A stretch of DNA of 64,000 nucleotides from Zoroaster sp. YZ-2022 (taxonomy: Eukaryota > Echinodermata > Asteroidea > Forcipulatida > Zoroasteridae). A program made the position numbers and the translations under genes. The number at the start of each line of letters is the position of its first letter. The stretch's first letter is position 1. The DNA is taken from the NCBI GenBank assembly GCA_029582265.1, contig CM055831.1:26946526-27010525 (forward strand). Direction: 5' to 3'. This document shows positions 20,001 to 31,455 of the stretch, piece after piece. The notes under the pieces were generated by a model. It did not search any database, was not told the DNA's origin, and saw only the letters and a list, made by a program, of their open reading frames with translations.

Positions 20001-23000
20001 TAAATTTAAGTGATTTTTGTAAGTTTTTTCTGTTGTTGTCATATTTTTTACAGGATGTGAGAAAGTGATTGGTATTATCATAAATGTGGCAGATTTCGCA
20101 GAGACCATCGGGATGTTTTCCTATTTTGTAGTAAAAACTGTTGAGACTGTTACACATGTCCATACGAAGTCTAGGTGTTTAGTTTCTGTGGTGGTAAGTG
20201 GTAAATTGTAATCAATATAATTTTTGCTTGTAGCCTTTTTGGCAATTTCGTCAGCCTTTTCATTTCCTTTTATTCCACAATGACCAGGAATCCACTCAAA
20301 AATGACTGTATTTGCTTGATTACGAATGCTAATTAAAGTGTGTCGAATGTCACAGATTATTTTATTACTGGGAATAGGATGAGAGATGGCTTGGATTGCA
20401 CTTAAGCAGTCACTGAAAATGCAGGTGTGGATTGGTTGGACTTGTTCAATCCACTCAACGGCTAATAGAATAGCAAAGAGCTCTGCTGTAAAATGGAGGC
20501 TTCATTATTTATTTTAATGCTCTTAGAGTATTTGAGTTGGGGAATAAATATACCGCATCCAACTGTATTTGTATCTGGGTTTAAGGAACCATCTGTGTAA
20601 ATATGAAGGGAATTACTCCAGGTGGTGTGAATAATTTCAGTAGCAATAAGACCCTTTTCATTATTATTATTAATATGTTTAGTATGGTTGAATATTTCTG
20701 TGGAGATAATGGGATTTGTGTAGTGCCAATAGGGAAATGGGTTGAAGAGAGGGAATATATTAATGGTGGGTTGGTTGCACCTCGCTTCAAAAGGGGTGTG
20801 GTGCAATTTATTACTCCACTTTTCAGCGAAATACTGTTTTTGCCAGCTGTCAAGTTGGAGGGGTTTGTTAGGATGAGAAATGTGAATATTTAGTTTGACA
20901 CCATATAGGTTGCAGAGAAAGTTGCGGTGTAGTTGCAGTGGGGGGTCACCACACTCTATTTGAAGTTTCTTGAGAGAAGTCCCATAGAGCGCTCCAGTGC
21001 ACGTTTTTAAAGCTTGGTATTGGATGCTGTCTAGTTTCTGCTTATAATTAGAGGCTGCTGAATTAAAGGCTTCACATCCATATTCTAAGAGGGGTTTAAT
21101 AAGCATTTGATAAAGGTGATAAAGGGTTTTACAGTCTGCACCCCAGTCAGTTCCACTGATGCATCTAAGGAGATTTAGTTTATTTTTACTTCTAATAATG
21201 GTGTAATTGATGTGCTCCTTCCAATTAAGTTTACTGTCGAAAAGGACTCCAAGGAACTTGGCTGTTTGTTGAAAATTAATGTTAACATTTTTTATGTTTA
21301 ATTTAGTAGTAACATTTCTTTTGTTAGTAAAGAGGATGGCATTAGTTTTTGGAATAGAAATTTTTAATCCCCATTTCTCACACCAGGAGACGATGTTATT
21401 TAAGTTTTGTTGAATTTTTTTTGTAATGAAGTTAATATTTCTGTTTGATTTCCAGATGGCAATATCATCAGCAAATTGAGAGATGTTAATACCACAAGTA
21501 GCTTTAGCAAGGTCATTAACAGCAATATTAAATAAAATTGGACTGATGACACTACCTTGGGGAATGCCATTGTCAATAGTGCGTAATTCAGAAAACACAC
21601 CGTTTATTTTAACCTGTATTATTCTGTTAGAAAGAAAATTACTGATCCATCGAGTGATACGACCATGAATTCCCAGAGATTGAAATTTAATGATGACTCC
21701 CTTTGGCCATAACATGTCATAAGCTTTTTCCAAGTCCAGGAAGACTGCTAGAGTGCTTTCTTTATTGGCAAAGGCTTTATTAATAGTAGATTCAAGTTGA
21801 ATGATGTGATCCTTGGTGCTTCCTTTACGGAATCCACATTGTTGATTGTTGAGGAGATTAAATTTTTCAAGATACCAGATGAGTCTGCTGTTTACCATTC
21901 GCTCCATGAGTTTACAGATAGTGGATGTAAGAGCGATTGGTCTATAAGACTGTGGTTCTTTGGAGGGTTTTCCGGGTTTGAGGAGTGGAATAAGAATGGC
22001 TTCTTTCCAGCTCTTAGGGCAGTGGGAATTGTTCCAGATTATATTAAAAATAATGAGTAAATATTCACGGGTTTTTAAAGGGATATGTTTGAGTATATTA
22101 CTGTCGATGCCATCTTTACCAGGGGAAGTGCATTTAGCTGATTTGATTGCCTCTTCCAGCTCTGACATTTTGAAAGGGTCATTAATAACATTGTCATTAT
22201 TATCGTTAATGAGGAGGTTATCTTCGGCTTGCTTTTTTGTATCTAAAACGCATTGGCACTACAATTTTATCACTGCTTACGCTAGCGAAATGGTTAACAA
22301 GGAGATTTGCTTTTTCTTTGTCATTAATGAATTCTTTATTTTGGTGTTTGAGGATAGGAATGTTGGGTTTACGTTGTATTTTATTAATACAGTTGATTTT
22401 ATTCCATATCTTTTTTGAGGGGGTTTGGGAGTTTAAAGTATTGCAGAAATTTTTCCAGTCTTCTCTCTTGGCAAATTTGATGGTTTTACGTGCAATAGCA
22501 CACATACGTTTATAGGTTATAAGGTCATCTGGGTGACAGGTTTTTAAAAGTACTTTAAGAGCTTTTTTTCTATTTGTAATTGCCTTTGTGCAATCCTCGT
22601 TCCACCATGATGTAGGGATTTTGGTAGTTTTATTTGGGTTTGTTTTGGGGATGGAGCAATTTATGGCTTTGGTAAATTCATAGGGTACCGGTATGTCAAT
22701 GAGTTCTTTGCTTTTATTCAGAGTAACTTTAAACTGCCCAGGTGCCATGATCATTTGGTCTGTCAATTCATAGGGTATGTCAATGAGTTGTTTGCTTTTA
22801 TTCAGAGTAACTTTAAACTGGCCAGATGCCATGATCATTTGGTCTGTCAATTCATAGGGTATGTCAATGAGTTGTTTGCTTTTATTCAGAGTAACTTTAA
22901 ACTGGCCAGATGCCATGATCATTTGGTCTGTCAATTCATAGGGTATGTCAATGAGTTGTTTGCTTTTATTCAGAGTAACTTTAAACTGGTCAGATGCCAT

Positions 23001-25475
23001 GATCATTTGGTCTGTCAATTCATAGGGTATGTCAATGAGTTGTTTCCTTTTATTCAGAGTAACTTTAAACTGGTCAGATGCCATGATCATTTGGTCTGTC
23101 AATTCATAGGATATGTCAATGAGTTGTTTGCTTTTATTCAGAGTAACTTTAAACTGGTCAGATGCCATGATCATTTGGTCTGTCAATTCATAGGGTATGT
23201 CAATGAGTTGTTTGCTTTTATTCAGAGTAACTTTAAACTGGTCAGATGCCATGATCATTTGGTCTGTCAATTCATAGGGTATGTCAATGAGTTGTTTACA
23301 TGCATGTTCATCAACATCATTCAGTGTCATGTCGACACAACAATGAATGAATTCAGTAAAGTGGAGTGTGGCAGTTATTTATTGGTAATCGTTTGAATAA
23401 TGTGTGCTGCAAATGAGTTTGACCAGTTGTTTTATATTACAAAGCACATAAAAGATCTCGTCAAGCTTCTATGGCCGGCTGGAAATCTGTGGAACTTCAC
23501 TTTGGGATTCTGGAAAGCGTTCTGGCTAGAACACTGATGAACAGACACACTCTGGTGATAATTCTGGTCTATGGCTGTCTGACAAACAATTAAATTAAAC
23601 AATTGAATTTAACTCTTAAGCAGAATTTCCCAAATTAAAGATGAAGTTGAAGGAGTACATTTATCGATCAATGTTGCTAACAGACGACTGACTATATGAA
23701 AACACAACAACCCTTTATGCTGCTACCCATGCCATGTTTATTGAACCTCCACTGATGTGTTGCATTTACATACTTAAACAGCAGTGTGTTCTTTCTGCAA
23801 ATTGGCTGAATAATTAAGCCGCATGGACCGATGTATTTTTAGACGTTTGTTTAAAAACTAACAAACAAATTGAGAGCCAAATGATATTTTAGTTGGTATT
23901 ATGGATGTCTAATAATTGTCATAACAATGAATAAAGACTTTAAGTTCACATGCAATCCTACAGGGGTATTGTCTTTGTTTGGGGCTGTTGTTTCTTTTTT
24001 CACTGTTGTTTTTTTTATACTGTGCAATTTTGTTTGTTTGTTTTGTTTTAATTGATTTGTAGCTTTGTGAATTTGATGAGTACAATTTAAAAAAATGTAC
24101 TGCACCACAGTCTTGTTTTTACACAGCATGCACTGTACTACACTACATGCTATTGAATGCATAATGTGTACATAAGAAACTTACATCCTTGTATTGGAAT
24201 GGTTCTTTTCTGATGTCCCTTGGTGCTGTAGATTACCACTCTCTTGTTACCATTGTCTGCCACTGCAATATCATCACCAGGTTGACAAGCAGCAACACCC
24301 CTAAACCAACTGAATTTTCCTGAACCAAATTCATCACACAGCACCCACTTGGGTTCCAGCAGCTCCACCTTGCCAAGATTGATATCACCAACCCTCTGAC
24401 TCTCCTTGAATCTCAGATGAAGAAGCTTGTGATCAATTTTGGGAATACTTTGACTGCTGAGAAATTTCAAGTCCTTGCTGATAGTGGGATAGAGTGCAAG
24501 GAAGTCAGGATCTGATGAATTGTTGGTGACATCTTTGGCAGTCTCCAGTGAATGCTGTATTTGTTGTGAGATTACACTCACTGTTTGCTCATATTCATCC
24601 AATTTGTTGTTACAATCTTTGTGGAGGTTTTTGATTTCATCAATGATGCGACTCTCTTGAGCTGTTACCTCAGCCCTGATTTCATCAGCTCTGTTCTTCA
24701 CCTCTGACATGGTTCTTTCAACTGTGATGCTGAGTTTCTCTTTCATTGTTGAGGCAGTTGCTAGAGATTGTTCAAGTTTCTTGAGAACTCCTTCAAGGGG
24801 AGTAAAGAATTGAGCCAATGACTGTTTATATGTGGATGAGGCTTGGTTGCAATCAATGTACTCATGTTGTGGTTTACAGTGGTCTAGGACAGTGCAAATT
24901 TGGCAAATCAACTTGTCACATGTTACACAGTAGAACCATGCCACTTCACCCTCATGGGTTTGGCATTCTGGACGACGTTTTTGTTTTTTCTCATTTATTG
25001 CTACCTTCCCCTGAATAAAGTCATCCAAAGTAGCAATGGTATGGTTGGACGATGCAGCGATTCTGGAGTGTATTTTACAGCAATTTACACAGAGGTTCTG
25101 TGCACAGTCAAGACAGCGATGGATAGCCTCATTCTCTTCATCACATATCTCACACATTAACTGCATATTACCAGAGCTGACCAACTTCTGTTGCAATGTG
25201 ATCTCCTCAACAAGACCAATTAGATAGAAGTTGGTCTTGAGGCCTTGAACACCCATCGTAGGAAGTTGTGTCTCCCGTCGACACAAAGGACAAGGAATCA
25301 TGACAGCATCCTTGTATTTGGTAGTGTGGTATTCATCTAAACAGTTTTCACAGAAGCTGTGGTCACAGTCCAGTATTTTGGGTTGTCTGTACACCTCTTT
25401 GCAAATACTGCACTCAAGATGATCCTTGCTGATTTTCTCTAGAGCTGAACCCAATGTTGGTTTAGAAGTAGCCAT
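16457..25475 (-). CDS. TRIM-NHL E3 ubiquitin ligase-like gene (complete, two coding exons)
   Basis: Join of 25475-24185 and 17073-16457 on the minus strand. Exon 1 is 1291 nt and ends GGAT/GTAAGT; exon 2 starts after TTTTTCCAG. Total 1908 nt = 635 residues plus stop, in phase. Domains: C3HC4 RING (C22, C25, C37, H39, C42, C45, C62, C65), B-box 1 (C108 to H145), B-box 2 (C171 to H204), coiled coil about 215-320, and six NHL-type blades from about 392 to 632. This is the TRIM2/TRIM3/TRIM56/TRIM71 architecture. Family knowledge: the RING recruits E2 enzymes, the coiled coil dimerises, and the NHL propeller binds protein or RNA targets in the cytoplasm. Such genes are often expanded in invertebrate deuterostomes. 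An acceptor-like TTATTAACAG just before the ATG suggests a separate 5'-UTR exon. Substrate unknown. Confidence 0.9.
18485..18625. repeat. Short tandem repeat, 20-25-bp unit
   Basis: About six imperfect copies of AATTTGACCATTCAATGGAT in direct orientation, next to but unlike the 84-bp array. Confidence 0.85.
18674..19255. repeat. 84-bp tandem array, left half
   Basis: About seven copies of an 84-bp unit (TTGCTTTTATTCAGAGTAAC ... GGTCTGTCAATTCATAGGGT). Because 84 is divisible by 3 and the unit lacks stops in one frame on each strand, long frames appear on both strands (plus 18725-19228; minus 18569-19156, 28-residue period ELTDQMIMASDQFKVTLNK...). I treat them as repeat artefacts, since both strands are equally open and there is no conserved start. 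One unit carries a GGTACC insertion (19164). Confidence 0.9.
19906..20461 (-). pseudogene. LINE ORF2, rest of RNase H and CCHC-like C-terminus
   Basis: After a frameshift the minus strand continues TAELFAILLAVEWIEQV, IFSDCLSAIQAI and IPGHCGIKGNEKADEIAKK, completing the RNase H D-E-D-D set. Then comes DGLCEICHIYDNTNHFLTSC, a Cx2C...HxxxxC finger common at the end of RNase H-bearing LINE proteins. Stop near 19906. Confidence 0.85.
20462..22168 (-). pseudogene. LINE ORF2, reverse transcriptase and start of RNase H
   Basis: 568-codon frame with RT signatures SPGKDGIDSNILKH, SYRPIALTSTICKLMER, CGFRKGSTKDHI, VFLDLEKAYDMLW, GIPQGSVISPILFN and FADDIAIW, then the thumb (KFLGVLFDSKLNWKEHI). The RNase H catalytic start YTDGSLNPDTN is near the end. 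The domain's second acidic residue (AELFA) is in another frame just downstream. The MET given as start is internal to the original ORF. Confidence 0.92.
22218..22674 (-). pseudogene. LINE ORF2, segment between endonuclease and RT
   Basis: Frame reading TKAINCSIPKTNPNKTTK, then IPTSWWNEDCTKAITNRKK and WKNFCNTLNSQTPSKKIWN. This is the pre-RT linker typical of LINEs (WW-x2-C, then K-rich helices). It ends in a frameshift before the RT. Upstream it runs by chance in frame into the 84-bp array, giving a 370-codon chimeric frame (22218-23330). Confidence 0.8.
22688..23297. repeat. 84-bp tandem array, right half
   Basis: About seven more copies of the 84-bp unit seen at 18674-19255, ending at GAGTTGTTTACATGCATG. 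Together the two halves formed one array of about 14 units (about 1.2 kb) before the LINE inserted. One unit has GTTTCCTTTT instead of GTTTGCTTTT. Long frames on both strands (for example plus 22755-23396) are repeat artefacts. Confidence 0.9.
24185..25475 (-). CDS. TRIM-NHL exon 1: RING, two B-boxes, coiled coil, first NHL blade
   Basis: Starts MATSKPTLGSALEKISKDHL. The RING is followed by B-box 1 (MCEICDEENEAIHRCLDC) and B-box 2 (PECQTHEGEVAWFYCVTCD). A long helical region contains LKKLEQSLATASTMKEKL. The first propeller blade is SWFRGVAACQPGDDIAVADN. The exon ends after IPIQG plus one base (phase 1). It is the only RING exon in the window; units B, C and D have no counterpart here. Confidence 0.92.
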
Positions 25476-25481
25476 TTCTAT
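25476..25481 (-). other. Likely splice acceptor just upstream of the TRIM start codon
   Basis: On the minus strand a T/C-rich tract and TTATTAACAG precede ATAGAA-ATG. This implies a 5'-UTR exon further upstream (higher coordinates), which I could not locate. Confidence 0.45.
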
Positions 25482-25931
25482 CTGTTAATAAATGATATAA
25501 GAAAAGAAGATTGAGAACAAACTCAACATAAGCCACATACACATATCCTGACTTCCCTGACATGTCTAACAATCAATAATTCTCTGAATATGTATCCAAT
25601 CCTCTCATCACTCACAATAAGAGGTATTTTCATAAGGTGCACCCCTACTTCTCCAATGGTATTTTTGTCTTGTAAGCATACGGTGTAAGCCCTCTTCATC
25701 CATCTATCCATCACTGCATAATCCTTTTTTCCTTTCTTTTTTTATGGGGAAGTGTGAGCTAATTTGTAGATTGTCTTCAGGTGGTAAACAATTGATACAT
25801 TCAAAATCGCTGGGTGAGGGTTCAGGTAGGCATGATCAATTTGCCAAATGAAAATCGATACGGTGCGGGGGTCACACACATCGTTTGGCTACGGTCTTGC
25901 ATCACTGTGTGTATGAGCCAAGTTGTAATTA

Positions 25932-26120
25932 CAGCGTAGCCATCGGGGCCGGGGGGCACGTGCCCCCCCCACAAATTTCCAGTGCCCCCCCACGAAAAAT
26001 CCTCATAGTGCCCCCAAAAACAGAAATGGGGAAAAACCCATACCCCCATGGGCCGCCCCACTGAAAAGCAATGCCCCCCCCCTGTGCCCCCCGACTGAAA
26101 AAGTCCTGGCTACGCCGCTG
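25932..26120. mobile_element. hAT MITE (CAGCGTAGCCA ends), G/C-run interior
   Basis: Ends are CAGCGTAGCCA and TGGCTACGCCGCTG. The exact 8-bp duplication TGTAATTA is on both sides (25924-25931, 26121-26128). The interior has long C-runs and GGGGGGCACGTGCCCCCC. Same family as 29370-29551 and 3847-4018. Confidence 0.9.
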
Positions 26121-26700
26121 TGTAATTAAGATCTGCCTTTTCTGGATTCTAGATACTCTGTAGTGCTTCTTAGATTAAATGTTGGCATCCAAGTATTAAA
26201 ATAAAACTTGAATTATTAATAATCCATAAGGATTTTAATATCGTAAACTTCAATCCAGAAACTGGGCAGAAACTCAGCGTTGTCTTATGTGGCACACTTT
26301 TAAATTATACCTTAAAGTTATATTTAAAAATGTTTTAAACAATCTACCATACATTTTCAAAAATATTGATGTATAAGTTTCCTTATTTTCTATTTTGTTT
26401 AAACAGAGGTTCACTGCCCTACATTGAAAAGATTGAAAACATGCATACTTTGTGGAATAATAAAAGCTGGTAAAAATGTTGATTTCTTAGCAATTAAGGT
26501 GTAGAAATATTGCTTATCAAGCTCTCTGTAATATGAACAAAATGTGCAGTGAGCCAAGTTAGACTATGTATCACATTATCCAATGTCAACATTACCAGTA
26601 TATATATATTTACAGTGTATATATATTTACATAAAGGCCATCAAGAAAGTGTGAGGGGGAAATTGATGTACCGTCATCCCCCCAGTCCTTCATTTTGAGA

Positions 26701-26736
26701 AATTCAAGGAGAGCTGTAAATTGCTCTCCTTGAATT
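26701..26736. repeat. Perfect 14-bp inverted repeat (hairpin)
   Basis: AATTCAAGGAGAGC, 8-nt spacer TGTAAATT, GCTCTCCTTGAATT. A partial third copy, GAGGAGAGCTATTTGCTGTCC, follows. Confidence 0.85.
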
Positions 26737-29251
26737 ACTGAGGAGAGCTATTTGCTGTCCTGGGAACAAAAAAAACCGTCTAAAAAGTAAAATTATAACA
26801 CTGGTTTAGATTGTGACTGTTCATGAAACTGGTTAGTAAGTGAATAAAATCATAATTAAAATCATTTACAGTACGATACCTTTTATAAATTATTTCAATT
26901 AAATCTACATATATACATGTCAAAAAACTAGCATTTGAACATTTCATAACCTTACATGATCTTTGTTATGAATCAAGAAAATAATTAAATGCAAGTTTTA
27001 TAAAAAGGTTTACTGGTGTGAAATTGGAGAACTAATTACCGCAAACAGTCTTTACTTATCCTTTTCACCGTTTAAAGGGAATGTTAATGTTACTACAATT
27101 TTTCCCCTATTTTTGGATGTATTTTTTATTTAAATGAGGATTTCCCCCATCAGAAAATAATTGATCCCATTTGTAACCATGAGGGAGAAATCATCGCAGG
27201 GATGATTTCGTTCGAAAATTTTGCGCAGCTGTGATGGCAAAATAATAATTTGCATCTATAGCAAAATCATATTTTTGCGAAGCAAACTGTGAATTTTGTA
27301 TAGCACATATTAATTTATGCAGAATTACATTATGCAGTATGCACAACTCAGCCACAATTTCAGTTGTTGTTTTTAAGACTTTATTGCCGTTTAGTCCATC
27401 ATATATATGCCCGTATTTTACCAGAAACAATTATCTTTAATAGTGTGCGGAAATTGGGCCAGAAGTGCTACCAAACTTCAAGTGTATCTTTCTTCCAGGT
27501 AATTTTTTTTTATTCCAAGCAAAATTGCAGTCATTATTAAACGAAATGTTATTCCTCCGTCCATTTTTGTTTCTTTGCATTGTAATAGCGATCGCTGAAA
27601 CAGATGCAATATCACATCGTGGTATGATCAAGCTTGATTTCAATTATTAAAAATTAAAGCTTTGCCAATCAAGGAACAGTCTGAAAAATGAGTTGCTCAC
27701 CGTGTCAGATAGGGCGATCATAATGGGTACTGAAATTATGGTACGCCTTGTTGTCCACCCCCCCACCACTCTAAAAAGTGGAGATTGGCATGTCCCCCTG
27801 TCTCCCAGCGATCAACACCCATGCCTTAGTTACAACATTGATTATGTTGTCATAACTACTTCTATGGGTATGTGTCCCCATGTATTGAATCAAGATATTA
27901 TATATTAAACAACCATCCTGTGATAGTTTCAGCTCAAAGCAGAGTCTAAATCATGAGAAAAGTATTTAAAAAAAACATTCACTATTTTTGTAGAAAACAC
28001 TTGGAGCAGAAAGTGACCAAGCAACTTTTTAATGTGTATATTTTGTTGTGTTTTCTCTGAAATCAGAGCTCTTCATACTGAACAATTATTGTGGATGATT
28101 GGTACCTCTTACCAACTTCACATCAAGTTAGCTTTTGGATAATAATTCAGTCATTTTGTAATCAGGTCATTACCAATGTTGTACCCTTCCCTGCTTTAAA
28201 CCAGTTGGTCTACCGTCTAATCTTATCCACTGTATCACTGTCAAAACATATGAACAAATGTTAGCTTACCCTACAGTGGTTTTACCTTGTTTTATTGAAG
28301 TCACTTTAAGACAGTTGAACACAAAATGAAGTCAATTTTTCTTGTTGAAGACAGAGCAAATGTTGCTACATGTAACGTTAGGGCGGATCCCAAACAAAAT
28401 GGCGCTTGACAAACACAGTTTAGTTCCTGGTAGAGTACGTGACAAAGTCATTAGGTCATAGGTCTACCTGGCTGATATGTACAGTACACAGTGAATACAG
28501 TGTACCATAATTGTTTGACTCAATGACGTATGCATATTGAACTTCATTGTGAAAGTTCAGCTGTGTTGCATGATGTTGTATATAATATTGTATCCTGCTT
28601 GTGTTGTAAAGTGTGAGTATAATCTACAGGATAATATCCCATAGATTATACCATAGAGTAAGGTCCTTGCTATATGATTATACTCACACTTGTTAATACA
28701 ATACAAATACTATCTTCTCTCTGACTTTTACCACTGCTGATAACTGCACTATTCATGACTGATAGGTGACTTCTCTGTAAATAATAACCAAAGCCCTTGT
28801 TGAAATACTGAGACACAGTGAGGCTGATTCCTTGAAATATCTGAGAAAGCTCTGACCACTGCCCAGCATTGTTAGGCTCTCATTGGTCAGGAGTTGCTAA
28901 ATCCAGTTGCATTGTTATAAGTTTCTGGTCAATCCTCATAGGAGCAGTGTGATAAATTCATAGTCCCATTTAACCCATTGCCCTACACCCTTACATCATT
29001 GACTCTTTACTCTATGGGAGCTATAGAACTATGCTCAATATAATCATAGATCATTTTATTATTACAATAAACATGATCAAATGTGAGTTATTTCATTCTC
29101 AAATGTTGATATTGACCAATATTTGGGTTTGTGATGTGTCACCAATTCACTATGATATAGATTTAGTGCAGGTAAAATGTACTTTATTTTAAAATGAAAA
29201 TTCCAGATATTGAATTTGTACTAATATTTGTTTCTCTCAAATTTTTGTTAA

Positions 29252-29657
29252 AGGGACAGTATCGCCATGATCAAAACAGATTTTCAACAGGGCATGGAAT
29301 CAGTGTTATTGTTTAAGATGAACACAGTGACTGAAAATTACTGGCTCATTTATGCAGCAGCAACAGTAACAGCAGCGTAGCCAGGACTTTTTCAGTGGGG
29401 GGGGGGGGGCATTGCTTTTGAGTGGGGGGGGGGGCCCCAGGGGTATGGGTTTTTTCCCCTTTTCTGTATCTTTTCTGTTTTTTGGGGCACTATGAGGATT
29501 TTTCGTGGGGGGCACCTAGGGGGGCACTGGAAATTTGTGGCTACGCTGCTGAACAGTAATATGACCTTATCATGTGGAGTATTATTCACAGTCACTGAGT
29601 TAATCTAAAACTAGCACTCATATTCCAAGCCCTGTTGATCGTGATGATACTGTCCCT
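29252..29657. mobile_element. TTAA MITE (AGGGACARTATC family), copy B1, interrupted
   Basis: Orthologue of 11274-11487 with TTAA flanks and the same ends, enlarged by the nested hAT MITE 29370-29551. Confidence 0.82.
29370..29551. mobile_element. hAT MITE (CAGCAGCGTAGCCA ends)
   Basis: Perfect 14-bp inverted ends CAGCAGCGTAGCCA / TGGCTACGCTGCTG. The 8-bp duplication AACAGTAA is at 29362-29369 and 29552-29559. Units A and D are empty at this site (CAACAGTAATATG). The G-run interior creates the spurious minus frames 29306-29515 and 29392-29595. Confidence 0.92.
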
Positions 29658-30611
29658 TTAATTAAGAATGAAACTGTCAGAAGTAGTTTGTAATTTTAAG
29701 AAATGCTGTAGTCATGACTCAGGACAATGATACTGGGGAGTATTCATTTGAAATGATAGGGATTAGCAGGGAATGTTTGAGGAGGATGGTGGGAGAAGGT
29801 CATAAATTATTAACTTAGCTTCAGGGAAGAAGGGACTTTGTTTTAGTTGAATTGGTTTAGTTGACCTGAAAATTGGAAAATTCATAAATGACTCAGAGGC
29901 AGTTTAGACTAGGTTTAGGACTTCTGATTGGTTGAGATGTGATCACATGGTTGTTTAAGACCAGTCTTAATGTTGGTATCACTGCTTCTACAAGGATGCT
30001 TTCTCTCTTTGAACCTAAGATGTACTTCAATCAACCAGTTTCAGTTCAATGTGGAGTCAAGTCTTGAGAAAAATTTAAAAACATTCTCATAATTTACAGA
30101 AAACATTGGAGTAAATGTTCTATTTTGTTCATTTTGTTTAATGCAAGTACTTGAGATATAATTTATATTTCAAGTTAGCTGTCATATAATAATTTGATCA
30201 TTTTGTGTTCATGTCATTACCAATGCTGTATCTTCCCTTTAAACAGTTGTGTAAGTTCATTTGAGATGCACCAGCTGCATCTGTGTTTCTGGATGCAAAT
30301 TGTTCCAGTTTTTGGAACAAAGTTTTTTATTTTTTACAACAAAATCAGGAGGGTATTCATGAATGGGAATAAAAGAGTGACACTTTGTCTTGACCTCAGG
30401 ATAAATACCCCTGGGGTTGTGGCCATGGGCAATTAAGGACATTACCTATGGTTTGCTGATTCTTTATCCCTGTGGCCGTGACTCAATCGGTCTTTATCCT
30501 GTCATCAACACCATGCATTGAATTTTGAATCCAATTGTCATGTTTTCAGTTAAATATTTCTAATATTTCTAATATTGATTCAGTAATATTAAATTTTCAT
30601 GTTTTGAGTTC

Positions 30612-30811
30612 AGAGCAGATTTTCAACAGGTCATGGAATCGGTGTCCTAGTTTAAGATGACCACAGTGACTGAAAATTACTGGATTATTTATGCAGCAGC
30701 AATGGTAATGTGACCTTATCATGTGGGGTATTGTTTTCAGTCACTGATTTAATCTAAAACTAGCACTCCGATTCCATGCCCTGTTGATCGTGACAATACT
30801 GCCCCTTTAAG
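30612..30811. mobile_element. TTAA-family MITE relic, copy B2
   Basis: Orthologue of 12452-12645, ending GATCGTGACAATACTGCCCC before TTTAAG. Confidence 0.68.
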
Positions 30812-30949
30812 CTAGGGAGGTGTGGGGTCATGCAAAATTTGTGTGATTATGTTAATATTCTAACTTGATTTCATGGTCATGAAAATATTGTCTCTTATTG
30901 GCTTGAATCTTAATGATATTTAAATTCTTTTGAAACAATCTTCCTACAG

Positions 30950-31105
30950 ATCAATCTGGTTGGGTAGTCAGAATAACATGATAGCTTCAATGTTGTAGCA
31001 TACTGCCCTCTTTCTGTCAGCAATGACCATGATAACATCAGATGGTGGTGTAGCTCTTTGTACAGGATGTGTCAACTTGTTCAGGAATTTTTGTAAAACT
31101 TGATG
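30950..31105 (+). ncRNA. 156-nt spliced-exon-like block, copy B
   Basis: Acceptor CTTCCTACAG and donor GATG/GTAAGTTT as in unit A, and the same 156-nt length. Stops in all plus-strand frames. On the minus strand an extra TGA shortens the alternative frame. Confidence 0.4.
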
Positions 31106-31455
31106 GTAAGTTTCTGTGATACTTTTTATATTTTTTATTTTTATATTTATTTTTATATTTATTTCATTTCTCGGGCATCAGATAAAAAGTACAATAATGC
31201 ACATTGGTAAAAACATTAAAACATTTTTTTTTAAGATATGAAAAAAGCAATTAAAATACAAAGTAAGGATAGAAAACCAGCTGGAGCCCGAAGGATTGCC
31301 TAAAAGAAACAAAGTTCCCGTCAAGAGGCTTTCCTCCCCAGCTGGTTAAAAAAATATATATAAATATAAATTAAAAAGAACAAAATATATATAAAAATTA
31401 CAAATACGCATGAATACACAAACACAATCGTTCATAAAATTGATAAAAACCTTAA

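Larger units (their letters stand above)
19256..22674 (-). mobile_element. 3.4-kb 5'-truncated LINE with RT and RNase H
   Basis: Inserted inside the 84-bp array. A 13-bp target duplication AATTCATAGGGTA lies at both ends (19243-19255, 22675-22687). The minus-strand 3' end is a (CAA)n-like tail (CTACAACAACAACAA). Coding order on the minus strand: connector, RT, RNase H, C-terminal CCHC-type finger, then 650 bp of 3' UTR. RNase H plus a C-terminal Cys-His motif suggests an I-like clade. The endonuclease is lost by truncation and frameshifts have accumulated, so it is inactive. Confidence 0.92.
17074..24184 (-). other. 7.1-kb intron of the TRIM-NHL gene
   Basis: GT-AG bounded on the minus strand. 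It contains the tail of duplication unit A (to about 17800), short tandem repeats (18485-18625), an 84-bp tandem array and a LINE inside that array. 17800-18480 and 23300-24180 show no gene. A (GGTTCA)n run at 17945-17975 is a short simple repeat. Confidence 0.8.
25482..27756. other. Upstream flank of the TRIM gene
   Basis: Should hold the promoter and 5'-UTR exon, but no clear core promoter was recognised. It contains a hAT MITE (25932-26120), a TA-rich stretch (26599-26625), a perfect hairpin (26701-26736) and AT-rich DNA without convincing frames. Confidence 0.5.

Noticed and set aside
29306..29595. Proline-rich minus-strand frames
   Set aside because: Produced by the poly-G/poly-C interior of a hAT MITE.
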